From positions 1-46,515 of the forward strand of contig NZ_JACJLC010000022.1 of the NCBI RefSeq assembly GCF_016901955.1: a DNA stretch of 46,515 nt, written 5' to 3'. Each line of letters begins with the position of its first letter. Positions within the stretch are counted from its first letter, which is position 1. The position numbers were made by a program, and so were the translations under genes. The stretch is from Pseudoflavonifractor phocaeensis (GTDB taxonomy: Bacteria; Bacillota; Clostridia; Oscillospirales; Oscillospiraceae). The notes under the pieces are model-generated. The model made no database searches. It saw nothing but the letters and a program-made list of their open reading frames with translations, and was not told the DNA's origin. Shown in pieces: positions 27,165 to 35,016 of this stretch.

Positions 27165-27773
27165 TTACTGCCCCAGGGCCTCCCGCATATAGTAGTTGCC
27201 CTGCCGCTCCTTTTCCAGGGTGGAGCCACCCATATGGCCGGGGAGCACCTTGTAGTCCCCCTCCAGCCGTCCCAGCCGGGCCAGGGAGGCCATGATGGTC
27301 TCATAGGACCCGCCGGGCAGGTCAGTGCGGCCCATGGAGCCCTGGAAGAGGGTGTCCCCGGTAAACAGGGCGTCCTCCACCTTCAGGGTAACCCCGCCGG
27401 GGGTGTGGCCGGGGGTGTGGAGCACCTCAATGGTAAGTTCGCCCAGGGCAAGGGTGTCTCCGTTCTTGTACAGGACAGGAGTACAGCCCAGGCCGGGGTA
27501 CACCTGGTTACCCAGCAGGGCGGCGTCGTCGGGGTGGAGGTAGACAGGCACGTCGGGCAGGGCCCTGTGGAGCTCCGGCACCCCGCTGGTGTGGTCAAAG
27601 TGGGCGTGGGTCAGCAGGATCAGCTTGATCTCCACCCCATCCCCATGGGCCACGTCCAGAATACGGCCCGCCTCGTCGCCGGGGTCGATGACGGCTGCGG
27701 TGTTGGTGTGTTCGTCCTCCAGCAGATAACAGTTGGTACCGATGGGGCCCACCTGCAAAACTCGGATCCTCAT
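27165..27773 (-). CDS. MBL-fold metal-dependent hydrolase (glyoxalase II-like)
   Basis: A 202-residue metallo-beta-lactamase-fold hydrolase. The metal site motif THAHFDH is complete. Later ligands are seen in HTPGHTPGG (His) and FTGDTLFQGSMGRTD (bridging Asp), with a final His in VLPGHMGG. Length and motifs match the small YcbL/GloB-like hydrolases that cleave thioesters such as S-lactoylglutathione; the true substrate here is unknown. ATG at 27773 is preferred over a GTG nine bases earlier because AGAGGTG sits 6 bases before it. It lies 16 bases after dtd. Confidence 0.9.
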   Translation of the reverse strand: MRIRVLQVGPIGTNCYLLEDEHTNTAAVIDPGDEAGRILDVAHGDGVEIKLILLTHAHFDHTSGVPELHRALPDVPVYLHPDDAALLGNQVYPGLGCTPVLYKNGDTLALGELTIEVLHTPGHTPGGVTLKVEDALFTGDTLFQGSMGRTDLPGGSYETIMASLARLGRLEGDYKVLPGHMGGSTLEKERQGNYYMREALGQ

Positions 27774-27789
27774 AATTCGCACCTCTTTC

Positions 27790-28233
27790 TCACATGGTAT
27801 CGGTGTCCAGCCAGATGGTCACCGGGCCGTCGTTCTGGCTGTACACCTGCATATCGGCCCCAAATTCGCCGTGCTGCACGTCAAAGCCCTTGGCGGTACA
27901 TTCCGCCATGAATTTCTCGTACAGAGGGATGGCCACGTCCGGCTTGGCGGCTCCGGTGAAGCCGGGGCGGCGGGATTTGGTGTCGGCGTACAGGGTGAAC
28001 TGGCTCACCACCAGCAGGGATCCCCCCACCGCCGCCAGGTTCAGGTTCATTTTTTCGTTCTCGTCTTCAAAGATCCGCAGGCCGCACACCTTGTCGGCCA
28101 TCTTCACCGCCTGAGCCTCGGTGTCGGTGGGGGCCACCCCCAGCAGCACCAGAAAGCCCTGGCCGATCTCTCCGTTCACCTTGCCGTCAATGGTGACGGA
28201 GGCGTTTTTCACTCTGGTCACAACCGCTCGCAT
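27790..28233 (-). CDS. dtd: D-aminoacyl-tRNA deacylase
   Basis: A 147-residue Dtd that hydrolyses D-amino acids (and glycine mischarged on tRNA-Ala) from tRNA. The start MRAVVTRVKNASVTIDG is diagnostic. The two active-site motifs are both intact: VSQFTLYADT (SQxxL) and the cross-subunit GPVTIWLD (GP). The enzyme works as a dimer in the cytoplasm. ATG at 28233 has AAAGGA ten bases upstream. It is first in a run with the MBL hydrolase and hemZ, and it is a usual neighbour of relA/MBL genes in Firmicutes, though relA is not seen here. Confidence 0.95.
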   Translation of the reverse strand: MRAVVTRVKNASVTIDGKVNGEIGQGFLVLLGVAPTDTEAQAVKMADKVCGLRIFEDENEKMNLNLAAVGGSLLVVSQFTLYADTKSRRPGFTGAAKPDVAIPLYEKFMAECTAKGFDVQHGEFGADMQVYSQNDGPVTIWLDTDTM

Positions 28234-28273
28234 AAACAATAATTCCTTTCTTGTGGTGAGTTGCGGGATGGGT

Positions 28274-28322
28274 GTAGGGGCGACCTGTGGTCGCCCGCGG
28301 GCGGTCAAAGACCGCCCCTACG
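28274..28322. repeat. Paired GTAG REP elements (BIME-like) between alr-like gene and dtd
   Basis: An exact 49-base copy of the pair at 24572-24620, with two inverted hairpins and GTAG outward at both ends. It fills most of the gap between the racemase-like gene and dtd. Confidence 0.88.
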
Positions 28323-28339
28323 GAACACTGCCATACCGG

Positions 28340-29407
28340 CTACCGGTACTCCCGGACAAATCCCTTGGCAAAGATGGGGTCGATATCAAACACCGCCTTG
28401 TCCCCGGCGGCGCACTTCAGCTCGGTGACATCCACAATGGTCTCGATGGCCCCCACGCCGCCGATGACCCTGGCCTTCTGGCCGTTGATGCGGACCGTGA
28501 TCTGCCGCTGGGCCAGCCACCGGCGCAGGGCGGCAAAAAAGCCTCCCGCCCAGGGTCTGGCCATGCCAAAGCCGTTCTGATAGCCCACCGGCAGCACCGC
28601 AACCCTGGTATCCTGCTTCACCGGCCCGGGGGTGTTGCCTCCCACGATGTGGCCTTTGGGCACCCAGCGGGTCTCCTCCACGGTCACCTCGCCGTAGCCC
28701 ACCCGACGCAGGCCGTCCCCCCGCACCCGGCGGCACCGGCCCATGAGGACGGTCCCCGCCCGGACGCCGCCCAGCCGGGCGGCGGGGTGGTGCATGAGCA
28801 CGTAAGACCCGGCGGCGTGGACGGTGCCCGTCTCAAATCCGGCGGCGTGGATCGCCGCCACCACCTGGTTGAACTCGGCCAGCTGGGCGGACAAGGCCCT
28901 GCCCTTCCGGCTTTTGGTATACAGTTGGGTACACACGCCAGACACGGCGATATTGGGCAAATTGCGGAAGGTGGACAACAGCTTTTCCGGTTCAGACGCC
29001 AGGAACCCTCCGAAGCCCATGCCGGTATCCACCTGGATGTGGGCTTCCGCCACGGTGGAGCGGGCCTCCGCCACTCCGTTGAGCGCCATGCCGCTGTCCT
29101 GGGAGCCCACAGTACAGATCACGTTCAGATCCAGCAGCTGTTCCAGTTCCTCCCGGTCCACGGTACAGCGGAGCATGAGGATCTCCTCCTCCACAAAGCC
29201 CGCCTTCCGCAGGGCGGCGGCCTCGGACACCTCGGACACAGCGAACCGGCCGATGCCCTGGGACCGCAGGGCCCGGGCCAGCTCCACGGTGCCGGCCCCC
29301 TGGCCGTCCCCGGTGAGCACACCGTAGATCACGGCCCCTCCGGCCCGCTCCTTCACCACTGAAATGTTGTTTTTCAGCGCGTCCCGCTCGATGACCAGCG
29401 TTTTCAT
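28340..29407 (-). CDS. Alanine racemase-like protein lacking the PLP lysine
   Basis: A 355-residue protein with the alanine racemase layout: a TIM-barrel N-terminal domain (IERDALKNNISVV; HIQVDTGMGFGGF) and a beta C-terminal domain (VAVLPVGYQNGFG). The segment that normally reads VVKANAYGHG is here GVLTGDGQGAG, so the Schiff-base lysine is Thr32 (codon ACC, checked on the strand). The catalytic tyrosine of the SYG motif also appears replaced (GHIVGGNTPGPV). It is therefore probably not a racemase, though the barrel may still bind a ligand. Its promoter is near consensus and its frame is intact, so it is not a decayed gene. Homology is clear; function is unknown. Confidence 0.8.
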   Translation of the reverse strand: MKTLVIERDALKNNISVVKERAGGAVIYGVLTGDGQGAGTVELARALRSQGIGRFAVSEVSEAAALRKAGFVEEEILMLRCTVDREELEQLLDLNVICTVGSQDSGMALNGVAEARSTVAEAHIQVDTGMGFGGFLASEPEKLLSTFRNLPNIAVSGVCTQLYTKSRKGRALSAQLAEFNQVVAAIHAAGFETGTVHAAGSYVLMHHPAARLGGVRAGTVLMGRCRRVRGDGLRRVGYGEVTVEETRWVPKGHIVGGNTPGPVKQDTRVAVLPVGYQNGFGMARPWAGGFFAALRRWLAQRQITVRINGQKARVIGGVGAIETIVDVTELKCAAGDKAVFDIDPIFAKGFVREYR

Positions 29408-29440
29408 GGCGCTCCCCGCCTTTCCGCCCGTTATTTTCCC

Positions 29441-29469
29441 ATTATATACTGCCCCTTCTTTGCCGTCAA
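29441..29469 (-). promoter_or_regulatory. Promoter of the alanine racemase-like gene
   Basis: On the minus strand TTGACG (29464-29469) and TATAAT (29441-29446) are 17 bases apart, about 30 bases before the start codon. Confidence 0.85.
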
Positions 29470-29485
29470 TGAAAAGGGACGGGCC

Positions 29486-29514
29486 TTGTGTTTTCCCGGG
29501 AAAAGTGATATCAT
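29486..29514 (+). promoter_or_regulatory. Promoter of the miaB-RAYT-mutS operon with a central palindrome
   Basis: TTGTGT (29486-29491) and TATCAT (29509-29514) are 17 bases apart. The spacer begins with the perfect 14-base palindrome TTTTCCCGGGAAAA (29491-29504), a possible operator. The transcript would start near 29521, which is why the TTG at 29549 rather than the ATG at 29531 is taken as the miaB start. Confidence 0.6.
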
Positions 29515-29548
29515 TTATCGTTGAAACACTATGTTTGGAGGAACCGCC

Positions 29549-30955
29549 TTGAACCGACAGACCACCAGGATCTCCCCCGCCGACGTGGAGCGCCAGCGGG
29601 AGTTCTGCCATAAGATCGCCGAGCGCAACGCCGCCCGGCCCACGCCCCCCCTGGCCTTTGTGGACACCTACGGCTGCCAGCAGAACGAGGCCGACTCGGA
29701 GCGCATCCGGGGCTATCTCCACGAGATGGGTTATGACTTTACCCAAAATGAGGCGGAGGCCGACGTCATCGTCATCAACACCTGCGCCATCCGGGAGCAT
29801 GCCGAGATGCGGGTGCTGGGCAACGTGGGGGCCCTGGTCCACACCAAGCGGGCCAAACCCGGCCAGCTCATCTGTGTGTGCGGCTGCATGGCCCAGGAGC
29901 CCCACCGGGCCCAGAAGATCAAGGAGAGCTACCGCCAGGTGGACCTGGTGTTCGGGCCACACGCCCTGTGGCGGTTCCCCGAGCTCTTCCACCGGCTGGT
30001 CACCCGCCGGGGCCGTATTTTCGACATTGCCGACGAGCCCGGCTCCATTGCCGAGGGCATTCCCCTGGTCCGCCAGGAGGGAGTGAAGGCCTGGGTGTCC
30101 ATTATGTACGGCTGCAACAACTTCTGCACCTACTGTATCGTGCCCTACGTCCGGGGCCGGGAGCGGTCCCGCCAGCCGGAGATCATTCTGGAGGAAATCC
30201 GGGGCCTGGTGGCCGAGGGGTACAAAGACATCACCCTGCTGGGCCAGAACGTCAACTCCTACGGCAAGGATTTGGACGAGCCTATGGATTTTGCCGACCT
30301 GCTGAAGGCGGCCTCGGAAATTGACGGGGACTTCCTGCTGCGCTTCATGACCAGTCACCCCAAGGACGCCTCCCAGAAGCTCTTTGACACCATGGCCGCC
30401 TCCCCCAAAATCGCCCCCTGCTTCCACCTGCCCTTCCAGGCGGGCAGCGACCGGGTGCTCAAGGCCATGAATCGGGTGTACGACCGGGCGGGCTACCTGG
30501 ACAAGGTCCGCCGGCTGCGGGAGGCCATCCCCGACGTGGTCATCACCTCCGACGTGATCGTGGGATTTCCCGGGGAAACCGCTGAGGACTTTGAGCAGAC
30601 CATGACCCTGCTGGACCAGGTGCGCTTTGACGCCCTGTTCACCTTTATCTACTCCCCCCGGGTGGGCACCCCCGCCGCCCAGATGGACGACCCCGTCTCC
30701 AAGGAGGAGAAGGCCGCCTGGTTCCAGCGGCTGGTGGAGCGGCAGGACCAGATCTCCGAGGAAAAGCACAAGGCCTATATCGGGAAAACCGTCCGCTGCC
30801 TGGTGGACGGCAAGGACGACAAGGGCCTCACCGCCCGCACCCCCGGCAACCGGCTGGTGCGGCTGACCGGAGCGGACGCCCTCATCGGGCAGTTCGTGGA
30901 CGTGCACATCACCGGGGCCAACAAGTGGTCTTTGATGGGGGAGCCTGTGGCGTAA
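29549..30955 (+). CDS. miaB: tRNA (N6-isopentenyl adenosine-37-C2)-methylthiotransferase MiaB
   Basis: A 468-residue methylthiotransferase that adds the 2-methylthio group to i6A37 of tRNAs reading UNN codons. The N-terminal UPF0004 domain has its three cluster cysteines (Cys43 in DTYGCQQNEADSE, NTCAIREHAE, CGCMAQEP). The radical SAM motif CNNFCTYC lies near residue 190, followed by PYVRGRERSR. A TRAM domain closes the protein. The TTG start is decided by TTTGGAGG seven bases upstream; the ATG at 29531 lies only about ten bases from the predicted transcript start and would put that site inside the gene. It leads into the RAYT gene and mutS. Confidence 0.93.
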   Translation: MNRQTTRISPADVERQREFCHKIAERNAARPTPPLAFVDTYGCQQNEADSERIRGYLHEMGYDFTQNEAEADVIVINTCAIREHAEMRVLGNVGALVHTKRAKPGQLICVCGCMAQEPHRAQKIKESYRQVDLVFGPHALWRFPELFHRLVTRRGRIFDIADEPGSIAEGIPLVRQEGVKAWVSIMYGCNNFCTYCIVPYVRGRERSRQPEIILEEIRGLVAEGYKDITLLGQNVNSYGKDLDEPMDFADLLKAASEIDGDFLLRFMTSHPKDASQKLFDTMAASPKIAPCFHLPFQAGSDRVLKAMNRVYDRAGYLDKVRRLREAIPDVVITSDVIVGFPGETAEDFEQTMTLLDQVRFDALFTFIYSPRVGTPAAQMDDPVSKEEKAAWFQRLVERQDQISEEKHKAYIGKTVRCLVDGKDDKGLTARTPGNRLVRLTGADALIGQFVDVHITGANKWSLMGEPVA

Positions 30956-30968
30956 AAGAGGACACCCT

Positions 30969-31469
30969 ATGCCCGACCATCCCACACGCAAAAGCCTCCA
31001 CCTCAAAACCTGGGATTATTCCTCCGGAGGGACCTATTTCCTCACGTTTTGTACCACCAACCACCGCTGCCTGCTCTCTACCATTCGTAGGGGCGACCCT
31101 TGTGGTCGCCCGCTCCTGGACCTCACGCCCCTGGGCGAATGTGTATCCCAAGCCATTCGATATGTAATCAGACAGCACAAAATACAGTTGGAGCATTGGG
31201 TCATCATGCCCAACCACGTCCACCTGCTGCTGACGGTAAACCGGGCGACCACAAGGGTCGCCCCTACGCCGGTTGGCGGGGTGGTGGGCGCCATCAAATC
31301 CCGGGCCGTGGTTCTGGCCAAAGAACAGGGGCTGGACGCCGCCCGTCTCTGGCAGCGGGGCTACCACGACCACATTGTCCGGGAGGAAACCGATTTTCTT
31401 TGCATTTGGACCTATATCGACCAGAATCCCCAAAAATGGGAGCTGGACCGCTACTATACACCAACATAG
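30969..31469 (+). CDS. REP-associated tyrosine transposase (RAYT) with REPs inside its own frame
   Basis: A 166-residue Y1 (HUH) transposase-like protein of the TnpA-REP group. The HUH motif is MPNHVHLLL (His83, His85), the catalytic tyrosine is Tyr132 in LWQRGYHDHIVR, and YIDQNP follows as in the family. RAYTs nick single-stranded REP elements next to a GTAG tetranucleotide. Residues 40-48 (RRGDPCGRP) and 92-100 (RATTRVAPT) are each encoded by a complete 27-base REP in exact codon register and in inverted orientation. Without them the protein would be 148 residues. It lies 13 bases after miaB and 15 before mutS, with AGAGGA before its ATG, so it is cotranscribed. Activity is not proven. Confidence 0.9.
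   Translation: MPDHPTRKSLHLKTWDYSSGGTYFLTFCTTNHRCLLSTIRRGDPCGRPLLDLTPLGECVSQAIRYVIRQHKIQLEHWVIMPNHVHLLLTVNRATTRVAPTPVGGVVGAIKSRAVVLAKEQGLDAARLWQRGYHDHIVREETDFLCIWTYIDQNPQKWELDRYYTPT
31086..31112 (+). repeat. GTAG REP element inside the RAYT gene, left copy
   Basis: A 27-base element (CGTAGGGGCGACC, loop CTTGT, GGTCGCCCG) that spans exactly nine codons, 40-48, of the RAYT gene. It is the perfect reverse complement of the element at 31242-31268. Confidence 0.92.
31242..31268 (-). repeat. GTAG REP element inside the RAYT gene, right copy
   Basis: The perfect inverted copy of 31086-31112, covering codons 92-100. The two REPs face outward (GTAG at both far ends), as in the intergenic REP pairs of this window, and bracket 129 bases that encode the HUH motif. 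Confidence 0.92.
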
Positions 31470-31484
31470 AACAGGAGAAACACC

Positions 31485-34079
31485 ATGCCGCCAGCCACCA
31501 CCCCCATGATGCGACAATATTTGAAAATGAAGGAGCTCCACCCGGACTGCATCCTGTTTTTCCGTCTGGGGGATTTCTATGAGATGTTCAATGAGGACGC
31601 CAAGCTGGTGTCCTCTGAGCTGGACCTCACCCTCACCAGCCGGGACCGGGGCAAGCCGGAGGACCAGCGCACCCCCATGTGCGGCGTGCCCTATCACAGC
31701 GCGGACTCCTACATCGCCCGGCTCATCAACAAGGGCTACAAGGTGGCCATCTGTGAGCAGATGGAGGACCCGGCGGCGGCCAAGGGGCTGGTGGACCGGG
31801 ACATCATCCGCATCATCACTCCCGGCACCGTCATGACCGACTCCATGCTGGAGGAGGGCCGCAACAACTATATCTGCGCCCTGTACGCCGACTCCGCCGG
31901 TTGGGGGCTGTGCTTCTGCGACATCTCCACCGGCCAGGTGGGGGCAGCCTCCTTCTCCGGGGTAGAGGAGGAGCACCTGTACAACGAGCTGGGCCGGTTT
32001 GCCCCCCGGGAGGCGGTGCTGTCCGATGGGGCCTACAGCGACCAGCAGCTGCTGGACTTCCTCACCCACCGGCTGAACTGCCGGTGCGAAAACGGGGGAG
32101 AGGCCCGGTTCCGGCCGGACGCCGCCCGGCAGGCGGCGGAGGACCAGTTTTCCGCCGGGCTGGAGCAGCTGCCCCAGGGGGACGACCACGCCCTCCAGGC
32201 GGTGGGTGGCCTGCTGTCCTACCTGTACGAGACCCAAAAGACCGACCTGTCCCACCTGTCCGTCCTGACCTGGTACGCCGGGGGGCAGTTCATGGAGCTG
32301 GACCTTACCGCCCGGCGGAACCTGGAGCTCACCGAGACCCTCCGGTCCCAGGAGAAAAAGGGCTCCCTGCTGTGGGTGCTGGACAAGACCCGCACCCCCA
32401 TGGGCCGCCGGCTCATCCGCGCCTGGCTCCAGCGGCCCCTGCTGTCTCCGGTGGCCATCACCCGCCGGCTGGGTGCGGTGGAGGACCTGGTGACGGACTC
32501 CCTCACCCGGGACGAGGTGGTGAGCACCCTGCGGGCGGTCACCGATCTGGAGCGGCTCATCGGCCGCATCGTCTATGGCACTGCCGGTGGGCGGGATCTG
32601 GTGGCTCTGTCCGCCGGTCTGGGGAAGCTCCCCCGGCTGCGGGAGCTGCTCTCCCCCTGTTCCTCCGCCCTGCTGACCTCCCTCACCGGGGAGCTGGACG
32701 ACCTGCCCGACCTGCGGGCCCTCATCAGCCGGGCCATCGTGGACGAGCCCCCCTTCTCCGTCCGGGAGGGCGGCTTCATCCGGCCGGGCTACGACGCCGA
32801 GGTGGACCGGCTGCGGGACATCCTCACCGGCGGCAAGGACCTGGTGGCGGGGGTGGAGGCCCGGGAAAAGGAGCGCACCGGCATCAAGAGCCTGAAGGTA
32901 GGCTACAACAAGGTATTCGGCTATTACATTGAGGTCTCCAAGTCCTATTATGACCAGGTGCCCGAGGACTACATCCGCAAGCAGACTCTGGTGAACTGCG
33001 AGCGCTACATCACCCAGGAGCTGAAGGACCTGGAGCACGAGATCCTTTCGGCCCAGGACAAGATCACCGCCCTGGAGTTCAACCTGTTCTGTGACCTGCG
33101 GGAAAAGGCCGCCGCCCTGGTTGGAGAGATCCAGCGTTCCGCCGCCGCTGTGGCCCAGGTGGACGTGCTGGCCTCCTTTGCCACCGTGGCCGCCGAAAAC
33201 GGCTACTGCCGGCCGGAGGTAGATCTGTCCGACGCCATCGAAATCACCGAGGGCCGCCACCCGGTGGTGGAAAAGATGCTCAGGGACAGTCTCTTTGTCC
33301 CAAACGATACCCATATGGACGGCAGGGCCCACACCGTGGCCATCATCACCGGCCCCAACATGGCGGGCAAGTCCACCTATATGCGCCAGGTGACCCTCAT
33401 TGTCCTGATGGCTCAGATGGGCTCCTTTGTCCCCGCCAGATCCGCCCGCATCGGGGTGGTGGACCGGGTGTTTACCCGGATCGGGGCCAGCGATGATCTG
33501 GCCGCCGGCCAGTCCACCTTTATGGTGGAGATGACCGAGGTGGCGGAGCTGCTGAAAAACGCCACCAGCAAGAGCCTGCTCATCCTGGACGAGATCGGCC
33601 GGGGCACCTCCACCTACGACGGTATGTCTATCGCCCGGGCGGTGCTGGAATACTGCGCCGACAAGAAAAAGCTGGGGGCCAAGACCCTTTTCGCCACCCA
33701 CTACCACGAAATCACCGCCCTGGAGGGAGTCATCCCCGGGGTGGAGAACTACAACATCGCCGCCAAGAAGAAAAAGGACGACATCCTCTTTTTGCGGAAG
33801 ATCGTCCGGGGGGGCGCCGACCAGAGCTACGGCATCGAGGTGGCCAAGCTGGCCGGGGTGCCCGATAAGGTCATCGCCCGGGCCAGGCAGATCCTGGCCG
33901 AGCTGGAGGCCGGGGGCATCCAGGCCCCCGGGCCGGTGGAAAAGCCGGCGGCGGACCAGGTCTCCCTGCTGGATATGGGGGGCAACGAGGTGGCCCGGCG
34001 GCTGCGGCTGGCGGATCTGAACACTCTCACCCCCATTGAGGCCATGAATTTGTTATTTGAGTTGAAAAAGCTGGTGTGA
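31485..34079 (+). CDS. mutS: DNA mismatch repair protein MutS
   Basis: An 864-residue MutS1 that recognises base mismatches and small loops. The mismatch-binding domain I carries the Phe-x-Glu motif in GDFYEMFNEDA. The connector, lever and clamp domains follow. The ATPase domain has Walker A GPNMAGKST near residue 622, LLILDEIGRGTSTYDG, and the ATHYHEI motif. Length is typical, and the frame is intact. ATG at 31485 has AGGAG eight bases upstream. It stands in the canonical miaB-mutS-mutL order of Clostridia, here interrupted by the RAYT and a CPBP protease gene. Confidence 0.97.
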   Translation: MPPATTPMMRQYLKMKELHPDCILFFRLGDFYEMFNEDAKLVSSELDLTLTSRDRGKPEDQRTPMCGVPYHSADSYIARLINKGYKVAICEQMEDPAAAKGLVDRDIIRIITPGTVMTDSMLEEGRNNYICALYADSAGWGLCFCDISTGQVGAASFSGVEEEHLYNELGRFAPREAVLSDGAYSDQQLLDFLTHRLNCRCENGGEARFRPDAARQAAEDQFSAGLEQLPQGDDHALQAVGGLLSYLYETQKTDLSHLSVLTWYAGGQFMELDLTARRNLELTETLRSQEKKGSLLWVLDKTRTPMGRRLIRAWLQRPLLSPVAITRRLGAVEDLVTDSLTRDEVVSTLRAVTDLERLIGRIVYGTAGGRDLVALSAGLGKLPRLRELLSPCSSALLTSLTGELDDLPDLRALISRAIVDEPPFSVREGGFIRPGYDAEVDRLRDILTGGKDLVAGVEAREKERTGIKSLKVGYNKVFGYYIEVSKSYYDQVPEDYIRKQTLVNCERYITQELKDLEHEILSAQDKITALEFNLFCDLREKAAALVGEIQRSAAAVAQVDVLASFATVAAENGYCRPEVDLSDAIEITEGRHPVVEKMLRDSLFVPNDTHMDGRAHTVAIITGPNMAGKSTYMRQVTLIVLMAQMGSFVPARSARIGVVDRVFTRIGASDDLAAGQSTFMVEMTEVAELLKNATSKSLLILDEIGRGTSTYDGMSIARAVLEYCADKKKLGAKTLFATHYHEITALEGVIPGVENYNIAAKKKKDDILFLRKIVRGGADQSYGIEVAKLAGVPDKVIARARQILAELEAGGIQAPGPVEKPAADQVSLLDMGGNEVARRLRLADLNTLTPIEAMNLLFELKKLV

Positions 34080-34160
34080 GGGGGCCGCCGGTCCCAATGG
34101 CCCAGCCAACCAGACTCCCTCACTGATCTTCTATTTTTCTCGCGCGAAGGAGGAACCTCC

Positions 34161-34868
34161 ATGCCAACCCCGCAACGCCGCATCTGGCAGCCCCAGCTCA
34201 AACGGGCCGAGCTCTGCCGGGGGTGGGTGTTTTTTGCCCTGTACGTCTTTTTCTTTCCCTGGCTCATGGGCTGGGTACAGCGTTCCTATGAGGGCGAGTT
34301 CCCGGTAGCCCACGCCAACGTGGTATACTATCTGCTGATCGGCGTCCTTACCTTTCTGGTGCTGTGGTCCTTTCTGAAAAACGGGTTTATCCTGCTGCTG
34401 GACTGGTTGCCGGAAAATCTCTTCGCCTTCTTTACCGGCCTGGTAGGAGCGGTAGCCCTCCACAGCCTGACCATGCTCATCCCCCTGCCGGTGGAAAACC
34501 CCAATCTGTACAGCTATCCCCAGCAGTACCTGCTGGACCCGGCCTCCACCCTGCTGGTGCTGGTGGTGCTCATGCCCCTGGTGGAGGAGCCCCTGTTCCG
34601 GGGGCTGCTCTTCGGCACCGTCCGGCGCTATAGCCGGGTCCTGGCTTACGTGCTGTCCACTCTGATATACGCTTTGTACTGTGTGTGGCAGTTCGTGTTC
34701 GGCTATGGCGGGGTTGACCCCCGGTATCTGCTGGTGATGCTCCAGTATCTGCCCATGTCCCTGGCCCTCACCTGGTGCTACGACCGGGGGGGCTCCATCT
34801 GGAGCCCTATCTTCCTCCATATGGTCCTCAACGGGGTCCACCTTATGTTGGCCCTGGGCCGGTGGTAA
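34161..34868 (+). CDS. CPBP family intramembrane glutamic endopeptidase
   Basis: A 235-residue membrane protein with six or seven hydrophobic segments. The CPBP (Abi/Rce1-like) motifs are present: the Glu pair in VEEPLFRGLLFG near residue 140, and the late HMVLNG motif with the metal- or substrate-coordinating His and Asn. Family members cleave prenylated or peptide substrates in the membrane or give bacteriocin self-immunity; the substrate here is unknown. ATG follows GAAGGAGG. It sits between mutS and mutL without any obvious link to repair, which suggests an inserted gene. Confidence 0.88.
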   Translation: MPTPQRRIWQPQLKRAELCRGWVFFALYVFFFPWLMGWVQRSYEGEFPVAHANVVYYLLIGVLTFLVLWSFLKNGFILLLDWLPENLFAFFTGLVGAVALHSLTMLIPLPVENPNLYSYPQQYLLDPASTLLVLVVLMPLVEEPLFRGLLFGTVRRYSRVLAYVLSTLIYALYCVWQFVFGYGGVDPRYLLVMLQYLPMSLALTWCYDRGGSIWSPIFLHMVLNGVHLMLALGRW

Positions 34869-34891
34869 GCCCCCCTGCTGTTTGGCCGGAA

Positions 34892-34948
34892 AACCTTCCC
34901 CCTCTGGGGGGAAGGTGGCTGGCCGAAGGCCAGACGGATGAGGGGGCG
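34892..34948. repeat. Intergenic repeat family 2, copy 1
   Basis: A two-hairpin element: CCTTCCCCC with GGGGGAAGG, then TGGCTGGCC with GGCCAGA, ending CGGATGAGGGGGC. It recurs in opposite orientation at 44807-44862 and in shortened form at 41799-41847. Confidence 0.75.
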
Positions 34949-34969
34949 TCCCGTCAGACAAGCTCCAAC

Positions 34970-34995
34970 GGGTGGGGACAGAGCCCCGCCCCTAC
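34970..34995. repeat. GTAG REP-like element before mutL
   Basis: GGGTGGGGACAGAGCCCCGCCCCTAC: a short stem (GGGG with CCCC) and the CCCCTAC end of the REP family. It lies 21 bases before the mutL start codon. Confidence 0.55.
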
Positions 34996-35016
34996 ACTTT
35001 GAAAGCAGGTGCTCCC

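Noticed and set aside
29408-31006. Apparent 530-residue N-terminal extension of the alanine racemase-like protein
   Set aside because: It runs opposite miaB; the real start at 29407 has its own ribosome site and a near-consensus promoter.
30909-33707. 932-codon minus-strand open frame opposite the RAYT gene and mutS
   Set aside because: No recognisable domain and no ribosome site; MutS and RAYT motifs on the plus strand are clear.
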